Shown here: positions 1-14,821 of the stretch, piece after piece
How the letters are laid out: every line of letters starts with the position of its first letter
How positions within the stretch are numbered: the first letter of the stretch is position 1
NCBI GenBank assembly: GCA_003344405.1
Contig: NOWV01000004.1
Location: 806,001-870,000 of the forward strand
Direction of reading: 5' to 3'
From: Trichoplax sp. H2
Lineage: Eukaryota > Placozoa > Uniplacotomia > Trichoplacea
DNA: 64,000 nucleotides
Translations under genes and position numbers: made by a program
Notes under the pieces: model-generated
What the model saw: only the letters and a program-made list of their open reading frames with translations
Database searches by the model: none
What the model was told of the DNA's origin: nothing

Positions 1-2572
1 CCTTAACAGTGTAACGAGATCAGCCTTAATTTTCTGTATAATAGATGGTCCATTATATGTTAGAGCTGTTAATACTTGTATTAACGATGCTCCGGCACGA
101 ATTTTCTCGTAAGCGTCTTCACCAGATTGTACTCCGCCAACACCAATTATGGGTATTTTGCCTGTCAAAATATAGTTCAGTGAGCTGTAAGAAACATAGA
201 GGCAAAATAAGTAGTTTCATCAATAAGGACAGGTTGCATACCCTCTGTTAAACGATACATATCATATATAGTTTTAGTAGCCATCTCTCGAAGTGGAGGG
301 CCACTTAGGCCACCAGCTTCACTCTTGGAAACGCTGGTAAGGCAATTAGGTCTGCGTACAGTAGTATTACTAATAACTAAGCCATCTACATTTCTCTGTA
401 AGAATAAAGAGCTACATGTAACTAAAGAGTAAGAGATATAATAATAGATACACTATTAGCGAAATACGAGCAATACCCTTTCTTTCAAAATGACATCAGC
501 AATGTCTTTCTTATCCTGTACGGTAAGGTCTGGCGCGAGCTTAATTAATAAAGCTGGCTTGTTCTTTAGCTTTTCTCTTTCAATAGATATCTTATTAATA
601 AAATTAGTATTTCTTTAATAAAATCTAATAGCATACGAGTATGTAAAAAGTTCATTTATTTTGGTAGTGTACGGTGAACCTAGGCAAGTATTAATTAAAC
701 ATACAATATTCTTAAGATGCGGTATCATGATATGGTATTTATTATAGATAGAGCTACGGAACATTTGATAACTGACGTACAGGATTGTATATGAATGTCT
801 GAGTTTATTAGTAACCTGCGTAATAATTGTTTGCAGTTCTTCCTTTTTTTGCAATGCTCTCAGCCCAGGTGTATTTGGAGAAGATACATTAATAACTAGA
901 TAATCTGCATATTTTCCAATAGCTTGAATACCCTTGACATAATCTTCGACGGCACTATCTGAGAGTTTATTTTTACCCAAATTTATACCAACAATTCCTG
1001 AACTTTTCCCTAATTTAAGATAAACGACGGGAAAACAGATTTCAGTAATGATCTAATCGTCTGAAAACTCAGAAAATGTTGGTAAATGCGATCGCACGAA
1101 TTCTCACGACCTCTATTTTTATGCCACTTTTCAAGTTTTTGCGCGACGATTTCATGTCCATCGCTATTGAAACCATATCTGCAGTAAAGAAATCCTTCGA
1201 TGTGAGAGTTGTTGCTATTAAATAACTTCTTAATCGCTCAGACCTCAGTAACTTAAGCTAATAATTAAATTAAATTAGTACATCGAAAAATATTGTCTTT
1301 TAAAGTATTCTTGCGTCTACTGAGCTAATCTTAAGCGTCTTTTATATCACAGACCTATTGATGATGGCTCGATCTTCTATTAATCTAAAAATACGTGGCT
1401 TAGGATTGCCAGCCTGAGGTAAAGGAGTTACACTTCCTATTTCTATAAACCCAAATCCCATCTGCAGTAGGTCGTTGATTGCTTCAGCATGTTTATCAAA
1501 ACCTGCTGCTAACCCGATAGGGTTAGAAAATTTTTGTTTAAAAACTGTAGTCACCTAAATGTCCGCGTATAAGTAATATTTGAATTAGTCTATGGACAAT
1601 TATTGTTCTCAAGGTTTGTTGATATATATGTAATCGTATCAACACAGTATGTACTGTACTGTACAATACCAGACTACAGGGTACTCTTTCGTATGGTATA
1701 ATTCTCATTATTAATTAATTACTGTAAGCATACGAAGTTTGTAGGTTGTAATAAATGTATAATAAATAATTATGTCTAATTATTTTAATTTCATGCATAT
1801 TCAATGATTTAAATTATATTTCTTCTAAATCTATTTAACTTACGGTGCGAACACATTAACTGCTGGTAAGCTATGACGTATAAACCTTATTGTAATAATA
1901 TTTAGTAGGCTCTTGCACTCGTTTATAGCTGACTACAAGTCTAAAACTTTTTTTGGGGGGGGGCATTAATAAAATTATGAATGACTTCGATTTTAAAGGG
2001 ATAGCTGTCTACAATTATCCCTATTAATTTGAAGTCATTTATAATTTTGTAAATGTTTCAAAATTTGGATCAAGTCTAATAGATCTATTGGACTTGATCC
2101 TAAATTTTTACGCAGTGCTTAAGGCTAATTTTAGATGCTATGTCTGCAAATGTACAACTGTAGTACTATTCTACACTTTGCATAGGTAACAATCATACAG
2201 TAGCTTTAATAATGCAAAGTTCATAAGTAAAGAAGTAGTTACTTTCTTAGTTAGATTTCAATGAGTATAAAATACTGTACGATATAGAGGGTTACGGAAA
2301 CTAGAAAGAACGATCGAAATCTAAAAGTAGTTGTTTCTTACTAGTTCTGCCGGATCTTCTGTGGATTGGCGTGGCACTAAACCTAATGATGCACATTTGA
2401 TAGCCAATCTATGAGCAGTTTCTGGGTCAAGTCGATGCAGCAAAGGTAAAGCAAAGGTTCGATAAAAAACTTCATCGTTTCTTAATAGTTTCTGACTTAC
2501 TATTAATCCACTGACCGCTACAGAAGCGAATGCTACACCACCTACGAGTTTCCATAGATTACGAATCTGCAT
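1..2572 (-). CDS. DHODH: Dihydroorotate dehydrogenase (quinone), 3' end beyond window
   Basis: Class 2 dihydroorotate dehydrogenase, the mitochondrial inner-membrane FMN enzyme that oxidises dihydroorotate to orotate in pyrimidine synthesis and passes electrons to quinone. Exons in transcript order: 2342-2572, 1355-1554, 1111-1178, 816-1009, 477-590, 242-395, 161-1. All junctions are GT-AG and phases agree. The ATG at 2572 opens a short basic N-terminus and one hydrophobic segment (about residues 8-27), as expected for the membrane anchor. Recognisable blocks are [34 protein letters not shown], the active-site loop [13 protein letters not shown] with the class 2 catalytic serine, [39 protein letters not shown] and LTALTYNGP. 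374 residues are visible; only the last few are cut off at the left edge. Intron 1 carries two strong inverted repeats (1981-2107). Confidence 0.95.
1981..2107. repeat. Two adjacent inverted repeats in DHODH intron 1
   Basis: The first pairs 1981-2003 with 2016-2038 (about 19 of 23 positions, 12-base loop). The second, 2061-2107, is an almost loopless palindrome centred at 2083/2084, with one single-base gap and one mismatch over about 23 bases per arm. Both lie in the 787-base first intron. They may be small foldback elements or RNA hairpins; nothing in the sequence decides between these. Confidence 0.8.
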
Positions 2573-3777
2573 GACTAATCCGAACCAGTATTTGTTATAT
2601 GTAAACTGTATTTATATAACCGTAATTATAATAATTAATTATTCGAAACTGTATGTAACATATATACTGTATTTAATGCTAACGGAAAACTTAACGACAG
2701 CAGAGTTAGCAGAAAGATTAGAAATATTGTCAGTGTTAAGGCCTTTTAAGAGAAAATTCCTCTTATTGCAGTACTGTTCATATACAGTTATGATCTTTCC
2801 AAGTTTTATCAGTTTCAGTGTATCAATCAGGCTGTTGGTTTTCTTTCTTTATTACCTTACTATACCTGGTGTACAGTACTGTACTAAGACGTTGTCGTTA
2901 CTGGTGGTTACAGTACTGTCATCGTACCGAGAAGTCACTCTGGGCTAACTTTTATCCAAGTACGGCACGGTACAGTACAGTAATTCAATGCGTGCAGGCA
3001 GGACTATTTTGGGTTATTTTATATGAAAGTAGATTGGCTTCGTAATACTGTATGCGTTGTAAAATGGATAGAATCAAATTACAATCACTCTGATAACATA
3101 AGAACGGATAGTATTTCCTTTTGCTATATGCACATACTTATTCTTTTATTATGAAAGCAATTGTGCAATATTCATGATGATATCAGGATACATCAATAAC
3201 AATTTCATTTAATAAAAATGTAATTTAATTATCAGTGCATCACTATGCTCGCTATCGGTACTGCATGCAATAGCAGTGTTCCTGACTGTAGGCAATCCCA
3301 AATTCATACACCCTGCACTAGACAGAAGTCAGGTTATGTGAAATTTCTTTAAATATCTTTATTGCTGATGTTACTTAAAAGATTACTTAATTCCTACAGT
3401 ACAAAAATCGAAATAAACACAATTTGGGCATGTGAACATTATTGCTATAATATTTCAGCCCAAAAGGAAATCCATTATTCCATAACGTAACTTCTAAACC
3501 GTGAAGTAACCTCGACAACATAAAGACGCAATACAATACGATAACAGGCTTACTAAAAGAACTAATATTAATTTACATAAATATTAATTACTGTACAAAT
3601 TGTACAATGTATAAAAATTTCCTAGATAAGCAATAGTTACAACATGAATAGTTACTTGTAAATATCTACCCCAACACTGAACTTGTTTCGTTAATATATT
3701 TATATACGTATTACGATATATTCATGACACAGTACGAGTAGGTACTTTAGATTATAGTGTTTTAAATTCTAGAGTAC
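2573..3777. other. Spacer: DHODH 5' flank to PSMA5 3' end
   Basis: I see no gene here. The part nearest DHODH holds a modest TACAG/TACTG array (about 2870-2982). The small open frames on the plus strand (2571-3045) have no family similarity and run through this repeat. Confidence 0.6.
2870..2982. repeat. TACAG/TACTG pentamer cluster, DHODH 5' flank
   Basis: Several runs such as GTACAGTACTGTAC and TACAGTACAGTA occur within 400 bases upstream of the DHODH start. They are the same self-complementary words found upstream of the other genes here. Confidence 0.75.
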
Positions 3778-5571
<1,794 letters not shown>

Positions 5572-5720
5572 CTTGAAGGACTTTTACTTTCGTGATTTTC
5601 GATTAAGTTGTTCGTATATTATAATAAAATTAGTGATGCGGATTAGCAAAATGTGACGAAAGGAAGCCGATATCTAGGTGACTCAGTTAATTTTAATTTG
5701 CAGTTAGTAACAGTAGTATC

Positions 5721-5889
5721 CTGTACAGTACAGTTAGAGTATTATCAATATGTCTAGTAGAGTAGAGTACTGTACTGTACAGTACATAACGTGTCCCACG
5801 CCAGACCACCGCAATACTGTACCGTACCATAGCAGTATTTAAAGTGTTTCGGCCTGCTTTCGCAGAGTACTGTACTGTACAGTACAGTA
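5721..5889. repeat. TACAG/TACTG pentamer array
   Basis: Includes CTGTACAGTACAG at 5721 and long TACTGTACTGTACAGTAC runs near 5767 and 5867. It lies just upstream of PSMA5. Confidence 0.85.
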
Positions 5890-6000
5890 ATAAAAGTCTA
5901 CAATGACGACCTGCTGTATGATTAACCCGCAGTCTAAAAGCTGAGTCATTGACTCCGATGCAATACACTAGCATCTATAGAGAAATGCTTCAAAAACTTC

Positions 6001-6026
6001 AAGCATGGACTACGCAGTCCATGCTT
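6001..6026. repeat. Perfect 11-bp stem hairpin
   Basis: AAGCATGGACT (6001-6011), loop ACGC, then its exact reverse complement (6016-6026). It sits between the PSMA5 and PFDN4 starts. Confidence 0.9.
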
Positions 6027-6126
6027 TTGGTAAACAAAGACTTTGCCCCTTTTATACTGAGTCTACTCGGACTACAGCCGCAACACTAAACCTGTACCAT
6101 TCTTTTTGATACAAAATTTGTACAAA

Positions 6127-6624
6127 TACAGTACAGTACGGTAGGTCGACACCGCCATACTGGGTCTCATTTTAGTAGACTATAGCACAGCACAGTATTT
6201 GTCAGTATCCTAGGTAAAAACACTAGATTAACGTCCTGTCGCTTCACTGACAGATATCATATTTTATAATGTACTGTACTGTACTTCATGATTTCTGGTT
6301 TGGTTTAGTTTGATTTGAAATTTACAATGCTTGATTTAAAATCGTGAAAGGTTTCAAAACCTGATCAGGATACTTCGAATTACTGCCAATAATTAATTGC
6401 TCAATCAGGGAGGTTGTACAGGTACTGTACTGTACACTATTGTACACGGTACAGTATAGTACGCGCAATGTAACGAGCGATGGTCTACTAGTATTTCTAG
6501 AAGTCCAGTGCACCTAGCTATCCATGGCCTACAGTAGTGTACACTATACTGTACACTGTACAGTACAGTACGCACTTTGTGCGGTAGTTACTTACAGTAC
6601 AGTATATTCGTAAATACTGTACTG
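6127..6624. repeat. TACAG/TACTG pentamer array, PFDN4 side
   Basis: Runs near 6127, 6270, 6421-6450, 6545-6572 and 6594-6624, within 225-720 bases of the PFDN4 start. Confidence 0.85.
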
Positions 6625-6848
6625 CTTCATATGGTGTCTGGCTGTCTGGTGTCTGGTCCGATTGATCGACGTCAATCTATCAATCGCAGGAGCGCGTGAT
6701 TGAACAAATTCAGGTTGAACAGTAGATTGTCCATATGAACAGTCTTTGTTAAATGAATTTTTGGTGAAACGTTACAATTGCAAAGGCTGAGATTCACGAA
6801 ATCCTACAACAAAACTGCGGCATTTACTCTGGTTGACAATAATTAACA

Positions 6849-8383
6849 ATGGCTACTGCTAGTTCTGTGATAAAAAATGGAGTTGTAAGTGCTGGGGTAT
6901 TTTATGTTTTATTTAATTAAATAGAACATTGGTAATTTTACGTTTCAGACGCTATGCGACTACTCCTGCCGTACCAATGAAATGACCATATTCTAGCTGA
7001 TGCGATTAGATTAATTATATAACTATCGTTCTTAGAAAATAGTTTGTAAAGTCAGCTTCGGAGGGTACTGCTATAGTGCTTCACGCGGTACCAATCCGAG
7101 AAGTGCTTATTGCATTATTTCTTTTTAATTAATTAATTATATTATATAGGATAGGGGTGACTCTGTGATGAGCTATGAAGATCAAGAGAAAATCAATTTA
7201 TTTGCATGTAGAAATGCTCAATTGACGGAATTGAAGCAGGAAGTTGAAGATAAAAAGGTTACAATTTGCACTTGTTGTATTGTATCATTTAATCAATAAT
7301 CTTGCCTAGTTGCCTACTATAAATTGCACTGCTCGTAAATGGTATGGGTACGAATATGCTTTTCGTATATCACGGTCTAAAATAGTCCGTGCAGTTAAAG
7401 TAGTAAATAAATAAATTAATCATGGGCTAGGTGGAGTATAGTGTGCCAGAATTATCAACAACTTTAGATACGCATATACTATATTTATGGTCAGTATTGT
7501 AGCCCTTACTTGTACAGCGTATGATTTAAAGAAAAGTACAAAGCAAAGTTTGTACTGCACACTAGGCATGACTAGTATACACAAACTTAAAAAGCCATTC
7601 TTAGACAAGTCATATGAAATTGTCTAAGCGTGACCTTCTTTAGTTTTGTGCATCCTGATCCGGCCTAATGTCCAGTATGATGGTGCTTCTCACAGGTAAA
7701 GAAAAAGCTACTGTATCTTGGACTGCTAGAAACTTTACCTGCCTGTATATGAAAATCAATATTTTAAACTTTAGATTGGGGAGTGGGATTAAGAAACAAC
7801 CTTTTAAATACCCTTTAGCGTAAAGGATCTCACTGTCGTCTATTAACATGTCCGGATAATTTAACTAAACAAAGCCAGATATAAAAGTCTGTCGTGCACT
7901 ACTGTATTTATAATATTTAATCTGACATTTATATTGTAATGGAGACCTTGATGCTAAGGAAATTACTTTCCAAATAATTTATTAGAAAGAGCTGCAAAGT
8001 ATTGAAGATGCTAGTGATGAATTAATGCTTTCCGAAGAAGACGACTCGCAACCTGTGCTATATCTTACCTAATGCGATTATTAAATAAGGAATCTTGTTT
8101 AATTTGTTACATTCTTCAAGTATCATTTCGTTCAAATAGCATACTTTCATGTATTTTGCCTTTTCGAATGCCCTTAACATTATTTAAATATAAATTTGGT
8201 GAAGTATTCGTATCATTACAAAGCGACGAAGCTCAAGAATTTCTAGAAGAAATGAAATCGAAAATCGGCGATAATATCAAAAATTTAACCGAAAAAATGG
8301 ATCAGGCTAAGAAATCTATGGAAGCCTTAAAAGTAGCACTGTATGCAAAATTCGGAAATAATATTAACCTTGAATCGGAATAA
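6849..8383 (+). CDS. PFDN4: Prefoldin subunit 4
   Basis: A beta-type prefoldin subunit, part of the cytosolic hexamer that hands unfolded actin and tubulin to the CCT chaperonin. Exons: 6849-6884, 7150-7257, 7986-8059, 8188-8383, giving 137 residues (human 134). YEDQEKINLFACRNAQLTELKQEVEDKK, IEDASDELMLSEEDD, YKFGEVFVSLQSDEAQEFLEE and the C-terminal VALYAKFGNNINLE match the family coiled coil, beta hairpin and tail. Introns 1 and 2 are GT-AG. The third has no usable GT-AG solution. The only junction restoring the conserved alignment (PVLYKFGEVF) removes 8060-8187, which looks like a minor-spliceosome AT-AA intron. The gene is complete and tail-to-tail with TANGO6. Confidence 0.93.
8060..8187 (+). 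other. PFDN4: Candidate U12-type AT-AA intron in PFDN4
   Basis: The intron starts ATATCTTACC, close to the U12 donor consensus ATATCCTT. It contains CCCTTAAC at 8171-8178, a near-match to the U12 branch site TTCCTTAAC, 10 bases before the end at ..TTTAA. It has no polypyrimidine tract. ATAT is present at both junctions, so the exact boundary could slide by up to 4 bases. The assignment is inferred from motif and protein alignment. Confidence 0.65.
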
Positions 8384-9553
8384 GAAAGATCTCCGGTGTC
8401 TGCAGGAATTTGACTTTGCTAATGGTATGCGACGGTTTGCAAATACTTATTCCTATCTGCGTCGAGACTGAAGATATGAAATTTAACATTCTTGGAAGCA
8501 CTGTCACTTATGCAAGATCAATGCTAATCTACAGTTGTCGTAATGTTAATAGCTCTCTACCTTGGTGTCTTTGCAGTTAATAATATATAATTTATGGCAT
8601 TATCGTAAGGTTGACAATCGATTACAGCATTTCAGTTCTTTTTGAATCATGTTTTAGTAACATAACTGATAATTTTGTAAATTGTATAGCTAACCAGAAA
8701 TGTAAGTAGTTAACTGTATTGAAAGTTGATTATAATCATCTAAAATGAATAATATTCTTTAATCACTATCAGCAATTTATTGACGACGTCGTCATGATGG
8801 AGTTTTATTATTCCTTGCTATAGCTGCAATTCGATAGAATCAGTTGATAAAGCACGAATTTTATATTACAATGATGTACGCTACTAAGTCATGGATTTAC
8901 TTAACTGTAAAATAATTTCTACAATTGATAATCGTAATAAAGAAATACATTACCTGTCACATACTGTTTTCAAATTTTAAACTAGAAGTACAGCTATTTA
9001 TATTGTGAAACAGAACTCTGTAATGCAAGACTATGCAGGTTCTGTATCCTTTTACGCGCGAGGTGGACTTCCCTCAATATCGTGTAGTGACGTTCGTAGT
9101 AATTCTAAGCCCTAACATAACTTGATATTCACAACGGATTAGCGTTGGTGACTATATCTAACACAGCCGTTTAAGCTGGTTAGTAGTGATCGAGTGATGT
9201 AAGTTATTTTTACAGCTACAAGTAACTTAGCGGCAATATAACGCCAAAGATCTAGTAAATTCTTGAATCGAATACTTTTCAAAGAGTAAGGTACACACGC
9301 GAACATACACCAGACGTAACACGATACAAAAATTTAAAAAATAAATTATTGAATGAAGATAAAGCATCACCTTAGCAAAGATGTATTTAGGTTTGAATTT
9401 TAAAATACTTTTCATAAATTTGCTTTTATAAGTAATATACGCGTATAAATAAATAAAAAAATATACATGGGAAATTGTATAATGTATCCAATCGATACTA
9501 CACTTTAGACGAATTCTAATCGTGACTAATACAGTATCGTCATAGTATAAATG
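8384..9553. other. Convergent spacer PFDN4 / TANGO6
   Basis: AT-rich sequence between two 3' ends. I see no gene, strong repeat or TACAG/TACTG array. Confidence 0.6.
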
Positions 9554-12500
9554 TTATCTACTAGTAATTTTTAAACATTTTTGTAAAGTTACTTCTGGAA
9601 ATAAATAATTTCTCATAATTATTTCGAGTTCTTCAAGTGCAAGCTGCGAATGGAGTTTGACGACTTCATCTGGATCCGTACTGTATAAATGCTTCAAAAG
9701 ACGATATAGCTCTTTCAATCCAGTAGGCGTTAACTGAAAATAATTTTTAAAAAATTTCTTGTTTTATCTTATTGTCATTTACTTATTTAATATATTAGTT
9801 TCAAATCACCTCTATGATATCACTTTGTAAACCCTTCAATAAAGAACGAATAACATTGACAGCACCCCTTCGAACTTCATTAATTTTATCGAATTTCGCC
9901 AAACTGCTAATGCAGCTTGTAACCTATAATATTAATTAGAGTTCATAAAATTAAGGTCAACATGATCTAACAGTAGATCAGTATACGAATTTCGGAGAGC
10001 CACGATTATTAGTTATATACATCAATGTTACCTCGTGCAATAATGGATTAATCGAATGACGGAGCAACATGCACAGTTCAGCTAGCTGAGATAAGCTGCT
10101 ACAACGAATGTCACTGTCTTTGTCATTCACACCCGTAAGTACAGCTGGTATTATATGGTGGGCATACCGAGGTAATAGTTCTCCAGTGTGTTTTATTGCT
10201 AATTGGAGAGATTCTCCAAGCTTCATTCGAAATTCATATTTAGCTGAAGGATTACCTATAGCAAGACATACACCAGTATAAGAAAGTGATAACATCATGT
10301 GAAATGGAAGAATTATTTAGTACCATCTTCAGAATTTTCGCTGGCGTTGATAAACTCCTTACAAAGACGGGGTAATACCAGATCCGGTTCTATATCTGTT
10401 AACGCTACGAGGGCATTAATTGCAGCAAGATACACGTAGCTATCCGAATCTTCTAAATTAGTTCGAATAATTGTTTCTATCTGCGTTATATTCTCAGTAA
10501 CTTCAGGATCTTTCTTCGCTATTAATTTAGCTAGATGTACTAATCCAGCTCCTCTTATTGGTATTAAAGGATCCTCTAGCTCAGCCATTATTGACTTAAA
10601 ATTACTACGCTCCTGTTCTCTATTACTTTCTTCATCATTTTTAGATTCTCTGGTGTTTTTATCAGTAGCGTGAGAACAATAAACTTTACTGTGATCAGGA
10701 TCACAACTGTGGTTCAAATCTAGCGGTGGATCAGCTTCTCCTTTTTGAACTTCTGACCAAGAGCGAAATTCACTTCGAGTAGCTAAGCATATTCGCAGAT
10801 TGTTCGCCGTTTGTGATATGTAACTGCTGGTTAACAATCGTGTTAGTTGCTCTAGTGAAGGCAGTAGCCGCTGTAATCTTTCCCAATCATTTTCTGATAT
10901 CTATATAATTTAAACGTTTACAGTTTTATGACTGAAAGACATATTCAGAAATGTAATTTTTAGTTTGTAATATAATTACCATTTTCTTATCACCAATAAT
11001 TATGGACAATAATAGCATAGATATATTAATTGTTTCTTCAAATAGACGGGACCCATTAGACGAATAATCTTCTTTTCTTTCATCTTCTAAACCATTTGTA
11101 GCTCTTTCAACGGTCGACATTACAAAATCCAATATTTGATCTTTATTTTTGAGCAAAGTTGAAGTATCCACGGTACCACAAATTGCACCGAGCAAGTATA
11201 AGGTTGCCGCTTTAAATCTCAAAAATCTATTAAAGTTTACGTCAACGCTAATATCTGATTCTAACTTAACTGATTCAGTACAACTTTGGAGTCTGTTTGT
11301 GATGTATAGTAAATTAGATAATAATTTCACTATTAGATCCCCTATGATATCATTTCTTTTTAAAATTGTAAGAAGTTCTAAGAAGCAAAACATTTGCTGG
11401 CGATAGTTTATAGCAGAATCCACAAATTCATCTTCAGTAAGGTTCTCGTTAACTTTAGCAACCTTAACTTGGATGCCTCCTTCCGTCCCTAATGCAAATT
11501 GTATCCTATCACTTATAGAATAGTCTCCAGAATTGGGCTCGTTAATTGCTGCTTCACCATATGCAATTCTCACTATGTAGCTTAATAGTTCACGGGTTTC
11601 AATTTCATTTAAAATGGTTACAAAGATTTCGGAAAGTATGGGCCTATCGCAAATGAAAGCTTGATAAATTTAAAGATTTACACGATTGTATAAAGATAAA
11701 TTGGCTTTGATATTTCTTTACTATAAAAATAAAGGCAATACAAGAACTTTTCTTACGATAGATGAGATATTGTATTTTTCGAAAAGGAATAGCATATAAA
11801 TAACGGATGAATAATCGGAAATAGATGCTTCGATAAAAAGGGAATGTCATTCGAGTTCAGCAATACCTGATAGATTTTAGTAAGTAGAAAAGCATGCCTC
11901 ATTTATTGCGTATCAGTGTTTTACTGAATGGACTCATCTTACCTTATGGATATCTACAACAGATGTGGTAATTGATTTTTCAGAAAAAATAGTTGGAATG
12001 TCCTCCGAAGAATGTTGTTCTAAACAGACGACAAAATTTAATTAGATATTACGTTATAGTAGTAACTTGCCTAGTCTACCGTAATATATGAATTCAAAAA
12101 ATTTATTAAACTACCATATTTGCGGAGACATAATATAAATGGTCTCAAAATGGGTTGAAAGAAGTATTTTTTCGTCAATTTAGGATACTTTTGTGATATT
12201 AAAATAATGCTTTGTAACGATATCCGGAGGTATAAAATTGGAATATTAGTTTTTTTATAATGTAACATTTGCCGAATCTACAAAATGTTAAAACAACGTT
12301 ATAATGATATTAAACCTTGGCTAGGACTAACAGCCTATTGGTTAACTCTAGAACCGTAAACGATCTTTTCTTACCTGAGTACAGATATTCCTACAATATT
12401 CATCTGCTGACTTTACTTGCATCGGACATGTGGAAATTAATTTTGTCAAAGCTTCATAACGTCTCCAATCGTGAGGATTACCTTGATTTGCTACGATACT

Positions 12501-13874
12501 TCCATCCACTGTAACTTGAAGTATGCTAATTATACCATTGCTTTTCAACATGATATCTGATAGCAGATGCCCACAAATTGCTTTAAGCCACGCTGGTGTT
12601 AGTCTTTGCTTTACTATGTTATTAACTAAGTCGAATAAAAAAACTCTTTTAAACCATCTTTATTTTAGTTTATGGTAAACAATACCCTAAAACTACTCCT
12701 ATGAGAGAAGTTTATGATTGATAGTAATAATTCACTGTACTGTATACAGTTTACTATGTTCAACTACAATTGAACTACGTCTGTTGACATAGAAAGATAG
12801 AATGTATAGTATAATGTTAACTAGCATTCACTGTTCACATCGAATCAATGCCCTTTCTGGAATACCTTTCCGTGTTTCAGAAGTCTCTTTGGTGCTTCTT
12901 GAGGGATTTTGTAGTGTAAATAACATCTGGACTACCATAGGGCGATAGGTGGAGTTCAGGATTTGACTTAAAAGTCCAGCACAGCTATTTCTCTCTTTGG
13001 TAGAAAGAGAAAAATTTTTTCGACTTGCTTCAGAATCAGAAATATCAATCAGATCATAATTTGATATCTGTTGTAAGTCATTGCTTTCATTGTCTTCATC
13101 ATGATGTAAATAGATATCCTTTACTTGAAGCTTAGAATAACCCAATTGACATAAAGCTGATACAATATCTATTAGATGTCGTGATATCAAAACAACTTTC
13201 AGTGATTTCTGATTTAGACAAGAGAATAGAACTTGAGTTGCTAGATACAAGCGACGTTCATAAAATTGATGATTATTGAAATCAGTGTTCCGAATTATCT
13301 CTTCAAGAATATTACTGAAAACAGAGCGCATGTACAATGGTAAGCCAACCCCTGACTCAAGATATGGATAAATACCGAGACATGTAATAATTTGAGTTAA
13401 GGTTTGGATTACTTTTTGTTCTTTAACGCTCAAAATATCTGAAGGTGAAACCGGAGTTTCAATCGATGGTTTTGCATGGACACTTGCTTGCCTTAATTTT
13501 GTGCTATCGGCTTTGATTTTGCAATTGCTGTCAGCATTGCAGTCGTTAGTATAAGCTTTGTTAAGTTCATCCTTTAAAGTCTGTAATAAGTATAGTGCAT
13601 GTAGTACGTAGTACCAGATAATGTCTGAATGCGATCGTAAATGATCTTGGCCTAGTTTAAATTTTTCTCTGATCTTGACTGTATCATTCAAGCGACTATG
13701 CTCATTTAGCTCTCTATGTAAATTTTGTATTAAAATATTTATCTTGCAGGTAAAAACTTCTAATATTCCACCAGTTACATTTTTTAAAGATTCATTAGAT
13801 ACTTTTGACATATCCGTGTAAGCTTCCATCAAGGATACAATTTCAGAAATACTAGAGCTCTTATTGACAGCCAT
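9554..13874 (-). CDS. TANGO6: Transport and Golgi organization protein 6 homolog
   Basis: TANGO6 is a large HEAT-repeat protein (RTP1-like domains) needed for Golgi organisation and secretion; its molecular role is poorly known. Exons: 12866-13874, 12375-12613, 12115-12277, 11943-12019, 11757-11866, 10980-11643, 10324-10900, 10032-10255, 9810-9923, 9554-9733. All phases agree and the sum is 1,118 residues (human about 1,094). The clearest family block is in exon 7, IMAELEDPLIPIRGAGLVHLAKLI followed by DSDSYVYLAAINALVALTD, the RTP1 C1 region. LTPAWLKAICGHLLSD, KYFFQPILRPFILCL and FRMKLGESLQLAIKHTGELLPRY also fit, and EVRRGAVNVIRSLLKGL ends the HEAT array. The N-terminal 300 residues are weakly conserved and were accepted because they form one long open frame from an ATG. 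The gene is head-to-head with RPL13. Confidence 0.92.
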
Positions 13875-14044
13875 TTGAAATTTTCAGATATGATTACGCT
13901 TTCTAGTCAAACGAAATGCTATTTCGACTCCAATTTTATGTCTACATAACACATTCAATGCAAATTTCGGTCTAGCTCATCATAATCGTAATTAGCTGTC
14001 ACAATCACCATAACTGTAGTTCGGCCGGACTGGAGTCCGACTGT

Positions 14045-14190
14045 GTACAGTACTCACTGTACAATGTTATACTGTACAGTACTGTACTGTACAGTACATT
14101 GTACTGTACTACAAAAATTACTGTACTGTACGTACAGTACTGTAAGTGCTCTGATTAGTTACATTATACTGTACTGTACTGTACAGTATT
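14045..14190. repeat. TACAG/TACTG pentamer array, TANGO6 5' flank
   Basis: Nearly continuous, with self-complementary stretches such as TACTGTACAGTACTGTAC. It starts 171 bases upstream of the TANGO6 start codon. Confidence 0.9.
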
Positions 14191-14463
14191 ACAACATATG
14201 CCAATTGTTGCTGAGGTGATTTAGATAACGCACCACCCAATTCTGTACCACTGTACCGAGTACAGAATCATACAGAGTACTTCCAAGAATACTCGCGAAT
14301 TTTTGCCCGTAAAATATAGAATTTATTTTAGAGTAAAATTAGCGAGTAGTCTGCTTCATTAATTAATTAATAGGGATTCACTAAGCAATTTATGACTTCT
14401 ACAGTAACTCGCAGTGCTAAACGCCAGCAGAAATAAGTTACAAGTAAAACTAGTACAAAATGT

Positions 14464-14821
14464 AGTACTGTACGTACAGTAAAATACTGTGCAGTACTGT
14501 ACAGTGCACTATGGCAGTACAGAAGCAGCGGAGTAAATAAATAATAATAAGATATCACAGTAGAGTGGGTGAGCGAGTGATACAGTACAGTACTGTACAG
14601 TAGACCTCATACAGTACAGTATTGTACTGTAACATGCTATGATTACACTGTACACTGTAGCGCTTGTACAGTACATTGTACAGTACTGCGCTACACGTGT
14701 TGCTCGTCTAGTACAGTACTAGTGATAACAGTGTACAGTACAGTACAGTACAGTATTGTACGGTATTGTACAGTATACCTTTACACTCTGTGTACATTGT
14801 ACTGTACTGTACAGTACTGTA
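14464..14821. repeat. TACAG/TACTG pentamer array
   Basis: About 360 bases dominated by alternating TACAG and TACTG units with single-base variants (TACGG, CACTG). Confidence 0.9.

Larger units (their letters stand above)
5572..6848. promoter_or_regulatory. Divergent intergenic region PSMA5 / PFDN4
   Basis: The two start codons lie 1,277 bases apart on opposite strands, so both promoters must be here unless transcripts start further inside a gene. It holds two TACAG/TACTG arrays and a perfect hairpin at 6001-6026. No TATA box was assigned. Confidence 0.55.
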
